A stretch of DNA of 64,000 bases. It comes from Agathobaculum ammoniilyticum (GTDB taxonomy: Bacteria > Bacillota > Clostridia > Oscillospirales > Butyricicoccaceae). The notes below the pieces were generated by a model that made no database searches, was not told where the DNA came from, and saw nothing but the letters and a program-made list of their open reading frames with translations. The DNA is taken from assembly GCF_025567315.1 (NCBI RefSeq), contig NZ_JAOQJE010000007.1, positions 62,001-126,000 of the forward strand, in the 5' to 3' direction. Shown one piece after another: positions 23,550 to 30,170 of this stretch; positions within the stretch are counted from its first letter, which is position 1; each line of letters starts with the position of its first letter. Both the position numbers and the translations under genes were made by a program.

Positions 23550-23682
23550 GTCGATAAGGGAAGCCGCAATCCCGAATCGACAAGCAGCCTACCGATCTTT
23601 TATTTCTCTTTTACCCCCCTTTATTTTGTGAAATGACCGAAAAAGCCCTGGTTCCGTTTCCCCCATGGAACCGGGGCTTTTT
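23550..23682 (+). ncRNA. Tandem C-rich small RNA, unit 1
   Basis: Predicted transcript of about 133 nt. The 5' hairpin has outer stem GTCGAT/ATCGAC (23550-23555, 23576-23581), inner stem GGGA/TCCC and 8-nt loop AGCCGCAA. A single-stranded linker (23582-23639) is rich in U and C, with ACCCCCC at 23623-23629. The terminator stem (23640-23655/23667-23682) has the loop GTTTCCCCCAT and a T5 tail. No open reading frame of note. Exposed C-runs could pair with G-rich ribosome-binding sites. Family not recognised; ends are predicted only. Confidence 0.72.
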
Positions 23683-23717
23683 CCCGTTCCGCAGAGGAAG
23701 CGCTTTGTAAAAAACCT

Positions 23718-23771
23718 TTTAAAGTCTGTTCAAAAGTTATTCACATATTCGGGCGCGGGCTGCGGTATACT
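23718..23771 (+). promoter_or_regulatory. Activator-type promoter of small RNA 2
   Basis: TTTAAA (23718-23723), TTCAAA (23729-23734) and TTCACA (23740-23745) at 11-bp steps, then 20 bases and TATACT (23766-23771). Same geometry as units 1 and 3. Confidence 0.76.
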
Positions 23772-23777
23772 ATAACC

Positions 23778-23916
23778 GTCGAAAGGAATTGGAACGTTCC
23801 TGGAAGACAACCTCTTATTACACCTATTTCCCCTTTCTTTCATCTTTTCTTTTATCCTCTTTTTGAGAGCAACGGCTGCGCCCGGCTTCCATTTCCCCCA
23901 TGGAGGCCGGGCGTTT
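23778..23916 (+). ncRNA. Tandem C-rich small RNA, unit 2
   Basis: Predicted transcript of about 139 nt, the most diverged copy. The 5' hairpin has inner stem AGGAA/TTCCT with an 8-nt loop (23784-23801) and outer GTC/GAC. The linker is almost pure pyrimidine (about 23810-23866), including TTTCCCCTTT and TTATCCTCTTT. The terminator stem CGCCCGGC.../...GCCGGGCG (23879-23913) keeps the loop ATTTCCCCCAT although its stem sequence differs from unit 1, then TTT. Function inferred as for unit 1. Confidence 0.7.
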
Positions 23917-23956
23917 CCCGTTTACTGGAAGCGCTGGAACGGACGGCCAAAAATCT

Positions 23957-24010
23957 TTCACAGCCTGTTCAAAATCTATTCACACATTCCGCGGCAAAGC
24001 GCGGTATACT
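23957..24010 (+). promoter_or_regulatory. Activator-type promoter of small RNA 3
   Basis: TTCACA (23957-23962), TTCAAA (23968-23973) and TTCACA (23979-23984) at 11-bp steps, then 20 bases and TATACT (24005-24010). Confidence 0.78.
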
Positions 24011-24016
24011 GAATAC

Positions 24017-24158
24017 GTCAGCAAGGGAAGCCGCAATCCCGAAGCTGACAGCCTACCGATCTTTTTATTTCTCTTTTACCCCCTTTTTTTGAATCTGTGT
24101 AGTGAACTGGCAAAGCGCCGTTGTCTCGTTTCCCCCAACGAGGCAGCGGCGCTTTCCA
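24017..24158 (+). ncRNA. Tandem C-rich small RNA, unit 3
   Basis: Predicted transcript of about 140 nt, close to unit 1. The 5' hairpin outer stem is GTCAGC/GCTGAC (24017-24022, 24044-24049) against GTCGAT/ATCGAC in unit 1, with paired changes, while the inner stem and loop AGCCGCAA are unchanged. The linker repeats CAGCCTACCGATC and the T/C-rich tract with ACCCCC. The terminator stem (24112-24130/24137-24155, two wobbles) has loop TCCCCC. The leftward sodC-like gene ends just beyond, at 24168. Confidence 0.72.
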
Positions 24159-24167
24159 TTTGCAGGG

Positions 24168-24671
24168 CTAACGCCTGGTCGGCGTGATTACACCACACGC
24201 GATTTTAGCGCCAGCGTTGCCGGAAGGCTGGGTCGTGAAATCGTCCGGCTGGCTGTGTACGATAACGGTCCGGCCGAGAATATCCGGCACGCGGAAGCGG
24301 TCGGTCAGCACAGCCATCCATGCGAAGCCGGTCAGGTCCGCAAACAGCGGCGGCAGGTCGCCCGCGTGATAGGGGTGCGGGCATCCGGCGGGATTGTAGT
24401 GTGTTCCCGCGCCGGCAAACGGGTCGCCAGCGTTGCCGGTGCAGGACGAGCCCTCGTGGATGTGCAGCGCAAAAATGGGCTGCGCACAGGCCATGCGCGT
24501 GACCGGCAGGCCGCGCACGGCGGCTGTGACCAGCACGCCCTGCGGCGTCTGGTAAAACGAAACGGTGCCTTCGATGCGTCTCCTGTCCGGCGCGGCCTGC
24601 AGCACGGCGGCCGCGTCCGGAAGCCGGTTTTGGATGACCGAGGCAAAATATTGTGAATTGGTTTGTTTCAT
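24168..24671 (-). CDS. Cu/Zn superoxide dismutase family protein
   Basis: A 167-residue SodC-like protein. Metal-ligand regions are visible: FALHIHEGSSCTG, THYNPAGCPHPYHAGDLPPL with the bridging-His area and an Asp in FADLTG, VIVHSQPDD and the closing GNAGAKIACGVI. The usual arginine near the active site (RxACGVI) is a lysine here. No signal peptide is seen, unlike most bacterial SodC, so it may act in the cytoplasm or lack dismutase activity. GGAGG precedes the ATG. Confidence 0.87.
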   Translation of the reverse strand: MKQTNSQYFASVIQNRLPDAAAVLQAAPDRRRIEGTVSFYQTPQGVLVTAAVRGLPVTRMACAQPIFALHIHEGSSCTGNAGDPFAGAGTHYNPAGCPHPYHAGDLPPLFADLTGFAWMAVLTDRFRVPDILGRTVIVHSQPDDFTTQPSGNAGAKIACGVITPTRR

Positions 24672-24715
24672 GGTTGATTCCCTCCGTAAATCATCCTATG
24701 CGGCTGCGATTGCCC

Positions 24716-24744
24716 TTGCGAAAGACGCGGGGATGCGGTATACT
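24716..24744 (+). promoter_or_regulatory. Promoter of the Mrp-NifX-like operon
   Basis: TTGCGA (24716-24721), 17-base spacer, TATACT (24739-24744). Confidence 0.68.
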
Positions 24745-24784
24745 AAAAATCAGGCAAGAAAAGATATGTTAGGAGTTGTTAACT

Positions 24785-25603
24785 ATGGGTTGTTCGCATA
24801 ACTGCGATTCCTGCTCCGCGGGCTGCGGCGGCGAAAAGAGCCTCAAAGTCGCGGCCAATCCCGCGGCAACGGTCAGAAAGGTGATCGGCGTCGTTTCCGG
24901 CAAGGGCGGCGTGGGCAAAAGCCTGCTGACCTCGATGCTGTCGGTCGGCATGACGCGCAGGGGCTATACCTGTGGAATTCTGGACGCCGACATTACGGGG
25001 CCGTCCATTCCCAAGACGTTCGGTGTGCATGACAAACTGGAGGGCTGCGAGGAGGGCATCCTGCCCGCGCGCAGCGAAGGCGGCGTGCAGATGATCTCGA
25101 TTAATCTGGTGCTGCCGAACGAGGATGATCCGGTCATCTATCGTGGGCCGATCATCGCGGAAACGGTCAAGCAGTTCTGGTCAGATGTGATTTGGGACGA
25201 CGTGGATTTCCTGTTCGTCGATATGCCGCCCGGCACGGGCGATGTGCCGCTAACCGTGTTCCAGTCCCTGCCGGTGGACGGCATTCTGGTCGTCACCTCG
25301 CCGCAGGACCTGGTTTCGATGATTGTGGGCAAGGCGGTCAAAATGGCAAAGATGATGAATATTCCGCTGATCGGCGTGGTCGAGAATTACAGCTATCTCG
25401 CCTGTCCGGACTGCGGCAAGCATATTCCGGTGTTTGGGGAGAGCCGTGTGGACGCGGTTGCGGCGGAGTACGGGCTGCCCGTGCTGGCCAAGCTGCCTAT
25501 CGACCCGAAGCTCGCCGCAGCGGTCGACGCGGGCAGGATAGAGGACGCTAAGCTGCCGGACGAGCTGGCCGGCGCGCTGAAAGCGGTGGAGGATATCCGA
25601 TGA
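24785..25603 (+). CDS. Mrp/NBP35-family P-loop ATPase, Fe-S cluster carrier
   Basis: A 272-residue deviant-Walker ATPase (VSGKGGVGKSLLTS, with ILDADITGPSIPK and VDMPPGTGDVPLT). The N-terminal Cys motif CSHNCDSCSAGCGG and a C-terminal CPDCGK should hold a bridging Fe-S cluster for delivery to apoproteins. AGGAG at 24771-24775 fixes ATG 24785. Its stop overlaps the start of the NifX-like gene (ATGA). Confidence 0.93.
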   Translation: MGCSHNCDSCSAGCGGEKSLKVAANPAATVRKVIGVVSGKGGVGKSLLTSMLSVGMTRRGYTCGILDADITGPSIPKTFGVHDKLEGCEEGILPARSEGGVQMISINLVLPNEDDPVIYRGPIIAETVKQFWSDVIWDDVDFLFVDMPPGTGDVPLTVFQSLPVDGILVVTSPQDLVSMIVGKAVKMAKMMNIPLIGVVENYSYLACPDCGKHIPVFGESRVDAVAAEYGLPVLAKLPIDPKLAAAVDAGRIEDAKLPDELAGALKAVEDIR

Positions 25604-26043
25604 ACATCGGCGTAGCATATGAAAACGGGCGGATCGCGGGCAATCTGGGTGATTGCCGCACGTTCCTGATTGTTTCTGCGGAGGACGGGAACCCGACAGG
25701 CAAGCGCCTTGCCGCGGTGGAAGGCGGGAATACGACCGACCTGATCAAAATGGTGAGCATGGAAAAGGTGGACGCGCTGATCTGCGGCGCGCTCGGCCTT
25801 GCGCTGCGCAACGCGCTGGAGATGATCGGCGTGCTGCTTGTGCCGGGCTGCGAGGGAGCGGCGGAAGAAGCGGTCGCCAAGTTCCTGGTGGGCGAAAAAC
25901 AGGGCGACCCGACCCTGCTGGAGATCGGCCGTGAGGAGGATCCGGACGATCCGATGGCGTGCATGCACGACTGTGCGAAGTGCGCGGGCTGCGGCCCGAT
26001 CGAGATCCTCCGCCAGATACCCGCGGAGGAAGCGGGGGAATAA
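25600..26043 (+). CDS. NifX/NifB-type dinitrogenase iron-molybdenum cofactor domain protein
   Basis: A 147-residue protein with a NifX-like domain (about 1-105) and a C-terminal Cys cluster (CMHDCAKCAGCG, about 121-132). Such proteins bind Fe-S or cofactor fragments. Outside nitrogen fixers they are often paired with Mrp ATPases, as here (ATGA overlap). No nitrogenase genes are near, so a general metal-cluster role is more likely. Confidence 0.88.
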   Translation: MNIGVAYENGRIAGNLGDCRTFLIVSAEDGNPTGKRLAAVEGGNTTDLIKMVSMEKVDALICGALGLALRNALEMIGVLLVPGCEGAAEEAVAKFLVGEKQGDPTLLEIGREEDPDDPMACMHDCAKCAGCGPIEILRQIPAEEAGE

Positions 26044-26048
26044 GGCAT

Positions 26049-26082
26049 AAACGGCGTGTTCCTTGGGGCGCGTCGTTTTTTC
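26049..26082 (+). terminator. Weak terminator candidate after the NifX-like gene
   Basis: An imperfect GC stem (ACGGCGTG region pairing with GCGTCGT) followed by T6. Mismatches make this uncertain. The rest of 26044-26288 holds a TATAAT at 26230-26235 that is probably the glmU promoter, without a clear -35. Confidence 0.35.
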
Positions 26083-26288
26083 AGATGAAAAAGAGTTCGC
26101 GCTGCTGGTCCGCCCAGTGCGAGGGTTTGGCATCGGCATGGGCGTGCATCGGGCATAGGGATGCAAAAACGGACGGGGGAAATCGTATTTTTCTCCAAAA
26201 ATACCGATGCAATTTGCACGGGAGTGTTGTATAATACTCGTGTAACTGAAAAATGGGCGATTGCGCCCAGAACGAAAGGATTTTCAGG

Positions 26289-27539
26289 ATGATGGATATT
26301 TCCGCCGCCCTGGTTGGCGGTCTGTTTGACGAGGATGGCGTTCCGGCTTACGCCCGTCCGGTGCTGTTCGGCACGGCGGGGGATGCGGTAAGCGCCTATC
26401 TGCCCGACGCGGTGGGTGCGCGCTTTTTCGTGCAGGGAGAGGGCGAGCCGCAGGTTGCGGGGACAGTGTGCGTCGCGGCGCAGGAGGACGGCCGTTTTGC
26501 CGCGCTAAAAGCGCTGCCCGCATGCGGGCATGTGCTGGTGATCGCGGCGCCGTTTGCCCTGACTGAACAGGATGCGCTGTACCATCTGGTGCAGACGCAT
26601 ACGGCCGCCGGCTATGGCGTGAGCGTGCTGGCCGCCGAGCAGCAGGGCTTTGACGCGGAAGGGCAGCCCCTCCCGCACGACGAGCGCTGCGTTGTGGCGG
26701 TATTTGCCTATGAGGTGCTGCAGAAGGCGCTGGCGGCGGGTTCGGATTCGCTGGACAGCCTGGTCGCCGCGGCGGTCGCCGCGGGCGCGCAGAAAGGCGT
26801 TGCGGTCACAAACGAGATTGTTGAGATCCGCGACGGGGGCTCGGCGTTTATCGCGTTCCGAGCCATGGTCAATCAGGTCAACTTCGGCCTGATCGAACAG
26901 GGCGTGCAGATTTTCGACCCCGCGAACACCTATATCGCGCCGGACGCTGAGATCGCCCCGGGCGCCACCATCCTGCCCGGCTGCCATATCCGTTCGGGCT
27001 GCAAGGTGGGTGCGGGTGCGGTCATCGGACCGAATTCCATTCTGGAAAAAGCGGAGATCGGCGCGGGTACCACGGTCAACAATTCCCAGGTGTACGAGTC
27101 CACGGTCGGCGCGCACGCCACGGTCGGCCCGTTCGCCTATATCCGCCCGCAGTGCGTGGTGGGCGACCATTGCCGCATCGGGGATTTTGTTGAGCTGAAA
27201 AAATCCTCCATCGGCAACGGCACCAAGGTGTCGCACCTGACCTATATCGGCGACGCGACCGTCGGCGAGCGGGTCAACTTCGGCTGCGGCACGGTGGTTG
27301 TCAATTACGACGGATATCACAAAAACCAGACCGTGATCGGGGACGACTGTTTTATCGGCTGCAATACCAACTTGGTTTCGCCTGTCACGCTGGGCGACCG
27401 CGTGTTCACCGCGGCCGGCACCACGGTGACGAAAAACGTGCCGGATGGCGCGCTGGCGGTCGCGCGCGCGCGGCAGACTACGCTCGAGGGATGGAACGAC
27501 CGCCGCCGCGCGGCGCACGAAAAAGAAAAGGACCAATAA
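26289..27539 (+). CDS. glmU: GlmU-like acetyltransferase with a degenerate uridyltransferase domain
   Basis: A 416-residue protein. Residues about 220-405 are a left-handed beta-helix matching the GlmU acetyltransferase, including SHLTYIGDATVGERVNFGCG with the catalytic His and the VNYDGYHKNQT and GCNTNLVSPV blocks. They make N-acetylglucosamine-1-phosphate. The N-terminal 200 residues align in position with the pyrophosphorylase domain but lack the GxGTRM nucleotide loop and Lys motifs. The second reaction, UDP-GlcNAc formation, must therefore come from elsewhere. AAAGGA precedes ATG 26289. prs follows, the order known from Bacillus. Confidence 0.85.
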   Translation: MMDISAALVGGLFDEDGVPAYARPVLFGTAGDAVSAYLPDAVGARFFVQGEGEPQVAGTVCVAAQEDGRFAALKALPACGHVLVIAAPFALTEQDALYHLVQTHTAAGYGVSVLAAEQQGFDAEGQPLPHDERCVVAVFAYEVLQKALAAGSDSLDSLVAAAVAAGAQKGVAVTNEIVEIRDGGSAFIAFRAMVNQVNFGLIEQGVQIFDPANTYIAPDAEIAPGATILPGCHIRSGCKVGAGAVIGPNSILEKAEIGAGTTVNNSQVYESTVGAHATVGPFAYIRPQCVVGDHCRIGDFVELKKSSIGNGTKVSHLTYIGDATVGERVNFGCGTVVVNYDGYHKNQTVIGDDCFIGCNTNLVSPVTLGDRVFTAAGTTVTKNVPDGALAVARARQTTLEGWNDRRRAAHEKEKDQ

Positions 27540-27575
27540 AACAGACATAAAAAATATGACGGAGGGGCAAATCGA

Positions 27576-28535
27576 ATGATTTCTCACGGAAAAAACATTA
27601 AAATCCTGTCCGGCAACTCGCATCCGGCGCTCGCCATGCAGATCGCGTCGGCGCTCGGCCTGCCGATCGGCAAATCCCTGATCTCCACCTTTGCGGATGG
27701 GGAGATTTCGGTGTCCATTATGGAATCGGTGCGCGGCTCGGATGTGTTCCTGGTGCAGTCCACCTGCGGTCCGGTGAACAACAACCTGATGGAGCTGCTC
27801 ATCATGATCGATTCCTGCAAGCGCGCGTCCGCGGGCCGCATCACGGCGGTCATCCCGTATTTCGGCTATGCGCGGCAGGACCGTAAGAGCAAGGCACGCG
27901 ACCCGATCTCCGCCAAGCTGGTGGCCAACCTGATCACGGCCGCGGGTGCGGACCGCGTGCTGACCATGGACCTGCATGCGGCGCAGATCCAGGGCTTTTT
28001 CGACATACCGGTGGACAATATGCTCGGCTCCTCCGTACTCATCCCGTATATCGCGGGCAAGTTCGGCGTCGGCACGGACGATACGGTTATCGTCTCGCCC
28101 GACCTCGGCTCGGTCACGCGCGCGCGGAAATTCACCGAAAAGCTGGACATGCCGCTTGCGATTATCGACAAGCGCCGCCCCAAGGCGAACGTGTCCGAGG
28201 TCATGAACATCATCGGCAACGTCGAGGGGAAGAAATGTATCCTGGTGGACGACCTGATCGACACCGCCGGCACGCTGTGCCATGCGGCGGACGCGCTGGT
28301 GGAAAAGGGTGGCGCGACCGAGGTGTACGCCTGCGCCACGCACGGCGTGCTCTCCGGCCCCGCGATCGAGCGCATCAAGGACAGCCCGATCAAGGAGCTG
28401 GCGATCCTGGATACCATCCCGCTGGCGAGCGAGAAAAAGCTGGACAAGATTAACGTCCTGTCCGTGGCGCCAGTGTTTACTGAGGCGATCGCGCGTATTT
28501 ACGAGGAAGTATCGGTATCGACGCTCTTCGACTGA
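27576..28535 (+). CDS. prs: Ribose-phosphate pyrophosphokinase
   Basis: A 319-residue enzyme that makes PRPP from ribose-5-phosphate and ATP. It shows the FADGEISVSI block, the flexible loop YFGYARQDRKSK, MDLHAAQIQGFFDIPVDN and the PRPP-binding loop CILVDDLIDTAGTL. GGAGGGG precedes the ATG. It sits downstream of glmU as in other Firmicutes and ends with a terminator at 28596-28628. Confidence 0.97.
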   Translation: MISHGKNIKILSGNSHPALAMQIASALGLPIGKSLISTFADGEISVSIMESVRGSDVFLVQSTCGPVNNNLMELLIMIDSCKRASAGRITAVIPYFGYARQDRKSKARDPISAKLVANLITAAGADRVLTMDLHAAQIQGFFDIPVDNMLGSSVLIPYIAGKFGVGTDDTVIVSPDLGSVTRARKFTEKLDMPLAIIDKRRPKANVSEVMNIIGNVEGKKCILVDDLIDTAGTLCHAADALVEKGGATEVYACATHGVLSGPAIERIKDSPIKELAILDTIPLASEKKLDKINVLSVAPVFTEAIARIYEEVSVSTLFD

Positions 28536-28595
28536 GCAGCGGGGCGGCCCTTTGTTAAAAATGCCGCGCAGGCTGCGGCTTGAAATGAGAATGGG

Positions 28596-28628
28596 GGAGG
28601 CGGACAGTCGGTTGTCCGCCTCCTTTTT
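28596..28628 (+). terminator. Terminator after prs
   Basis: GGAGGCGGACA/TGTCCGCCTCC, 11-bp perfect stem with a 6-nt loop, then T5. Confidence 0.88.
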
Positions 28629-28643
28629 AAGAAAGGAGCGTAT

Positions 28644-29171
28644 ATGCGGAAAGCGGTTGCCTATCTGGCGGTCAGCCTGGATGGATATATCGCGGACGCA
28701 GACGGCGGCGTGGGCTGGCTGGGCGCGTTTGCAGACGAGCAGGAGGACAGAGGTTACGAGGCGTTTGTGCAGAGCGTGGACACGGTCGTGATGGGCGGGC
28801 GGACCTACCGCCAGGTCGCGGAAGAACTCTCGCCCGGCGCGTGGCCGTACGAGGGGCTGGATTGCTGGGTCTGGACGCAGCAAAACGGCCCGCTGCCTCA
28901 CGCGCGCCGTATTGAGGGCGGGCTGGCGGCCTGGCTGCATGCGGAAAAGCAAAAGGCTGGCAGGGGGATCTGGCTGTGCGGCGGCGCGGCGCTGATCGCG
29001 GCGGCATCGGACGCGGGCGAGGTCGACCGCTGGCACCTGACCGTGCTGCCCGTCCTGCTGGGCGGTGGCATCCGGCTGTTTCCCGAGGGGCGGGCGCAGC
29101 GCCTGCGTCTGGTTTCCGTGCGGCAGGTGGGCGGTGCCGCAGAGCTGATCTATGAGCCGGCGATGGGGTAA
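28644..29171 (+). CDS. Dihydrofolate-reductase-like (RibD C-terminal) family protein
   Basis: A 175-residue protein of the RibD-C/DHFR-like fold: AVSLDGYIADADGGVGWL at the start, TVVMGGRTYRQVAE and the NADPH-loop IWLCGGAALIAAA. Members reduce diverse substrates; this type is often just called dihydrofolate reductase family protein. GAAAGGAG precedes the ATG. It is not part of a folate or riboflavin operon here. Confidence 0.87.
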   Translation: MRKAVAYLAVSLDGYIADADGGVGWLGAFADEQEDRGYEAFVQSVDTVVMGGRTYRQVAEELSPGAWPYEGLDCWVWTQQNGPLPHARRIEGGLAAWLHAEKQKAGRGIWLCGGAALIAAASDAGEVDRWHLTVLPVLLGGGIRLFPEGRAQRLRLVSVRQVGGAAELIYEPAMG

Positions 29172-29176
29172 AATAC

Positions 29177-29227
29177 CGGTGCAACGCACCGTAGTGGACA
29201 AAAGCGTCCGGCTGGTATGCCGGACGC
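29177..29227 (+). other. Two adjacent perfect hairpins
   Basis: CGGTGC/GCACCG (29177-29191, loop AAC) and GCGTCCGGC/GCCGGACGC (29204-29227, loop TGGTAT). Neither is followed by a T tract, so they are not classical terminators. They lie between the DHFR-like gene and the HTH remnant. Confidence 0.55.
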
Positions 29228-29233
29228 GAGGTG

Positions 29234-29377
29234 ATGACATTCGGAGAAAAGCTCAAAGCAATTCGCATCAAAGCGGAATGCTCGCAGGAGGAGACGGAAA
29301 CAACCGGAGGGAGCCGCTGCTGGGACATTTCTCTGTATGATATTGTGGCGCAGCTGCGAAAAACAAACAAGAGGTGA
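29234..29377 (+). pseudogene. Truncated XRE-type HTH remnant
   Basis: A 47-codon frame whose first 20 residues (MTFGEKLKAIRIKAECSQEE) are the typical opening of an XRE helix-turn-helix protein. The rest of the HTH is missing and replaced by an unrelated tail (ETETTGGSRCWDISLYDIVA). It ends 4 bases before ymdB. It looks like the stub of a deleted regulator; expression as a short peptide cannot be excluded. Confidence 0.45.
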
Positions 29378-29381
29378 AGCA

Positions 29382-30167
29382 ATGAAAGTATTGGCGGTTG
29401 GCGACGTGGTCGGCGAGGCGGGGATCGATACCCTGCACGGCCTGCTGCGCCGCGTCAAACGGGAACACGGGGCGGATTTTGTCATTGTCAACGGTGAAAA
29501 CGCCGCAGGGCGCGGCATCATGCCAAAGCAGGCGGACGATATTTTTTCCGCGGGCGCGGATATCATCACGCTGGGCAACCATGCGTTTTCCAAGCAACAG
29601 ATCGCGCCCTATCTGGATGAGCATCCGGACGTGCTGCGTCCGGCCAACCTCGCCCCGCAGAGCCCAGGGCGAGGCTGGGGCGTTTTCGACGGGCCGCAGG
29701 GCTTGCGCCTGCTCGTGATGAACCTGATCGGCCGCTGCGATATGCACTACGGGCCGGATAACCCGTTCCTGTGCGCGGATAAAATCCTGCGCGAGGCGGC
29801 GGGACAGTACGATATCGCGCTCGCCGAGATCCATGCAAACGCCACCAGCGAAAAGCTCGCCATGGGCTATTATCTGGATGGGCGCGCGGCCGCGGTCTGG
29901 GGGACGCACACCCATGTGCAGACCGCGGACAACCGCGTCAACCCCAAGGGCGCGGGCTATATCACGGATATCGGCATGACCGGTCCGGTCGTGTCCGTGC
30001 TGGGGGTGTGCGTGGAGCAGTCGGTCGCCATGTTCCGCGGCGACCTGACTGAATATTTCAAAACCGCCCCCGGCGACTGTGCGCTTTCGGGAGCGGTCTT
30101 TACGATCGGACGGGACGGCAGATGCGCGTCGGTCGCCCGCGTATGGGAACGGTGGGCCGTCCGCTAA
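29382..30167 (+). CDS. ymdB: YmdB-family metallophosphoesterase (2',3'-cyclic nucleotide phosphodiesterase)
   Basis: A 261-residue metallophosphoesterase of the TIGR00282 type. Metal ligands are visible in AVGDVVGEAG, FVIVNGENAAGRGI, ITLGNHAFSK and GTHTHVQTADNR. The Bacillus enzyme hydrolyses 2',3'-cAMP and influences biofilm and motility fate. AGAGGTGA precedes ATG 29382. The next gene is convergent with only 3 bases between stops. Confidence 0.93.
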   Translation: MKVLAVGDVVGEAGIDTLHGLLRRVKREHGADFVIVNGENAAGRGIMPKQADDIFSAGADIITLGNHAFSKQQIAPYLDEHPDVLRPANLAPQSPGRGWGVFDGPQGLRLLVMNLIGRCDMHYGPDNPFLCADKILREAAGQYDIALAEIHANATSEKLAMGYYLDGRAAAVWGTHTHVQTADNRVNPKGAGYITDIGMTGPVVSVLGVCVEQSVAMFRGDLTEYFKTAPGDCALSGAVFTIGRDGRCASVARVWERWAVR

Positions 30168-30170
30168 GGG

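Noticed and set aside
23791..23800. GGAACGTTCC in small RNA 2 as a LexA site
   Set aside because: Lacks the GAAC-N4-GTTC spacing and is better explained as part of the 5' hairpin loop and arm.
23490..24158. Tandem repeats read as a CRISPR array, insertion sequence or riboswitch tandem
   Set aside because: Repeats are about 230 bp with internal promoters and terminators, no short identical repeats or spacers, no transposase, and each unit ends in its own terminator ahead of no gene.
23900..24187. 95-codon frame across small RNA 3
   Set aside because: It crosses a promoter and terminator and is not preserved in the other two units.
25600..26043. NifX-like gene as evidence for nitrogen fixation
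   Set aside because: No nitrogenase genes in view and NifX-domain proteins with Mrp partners are common in non-fixers.
29172..29233. Hairpins as terminator of the DHFR-like gene
   Set aside because: No T tract follows either hairpin.
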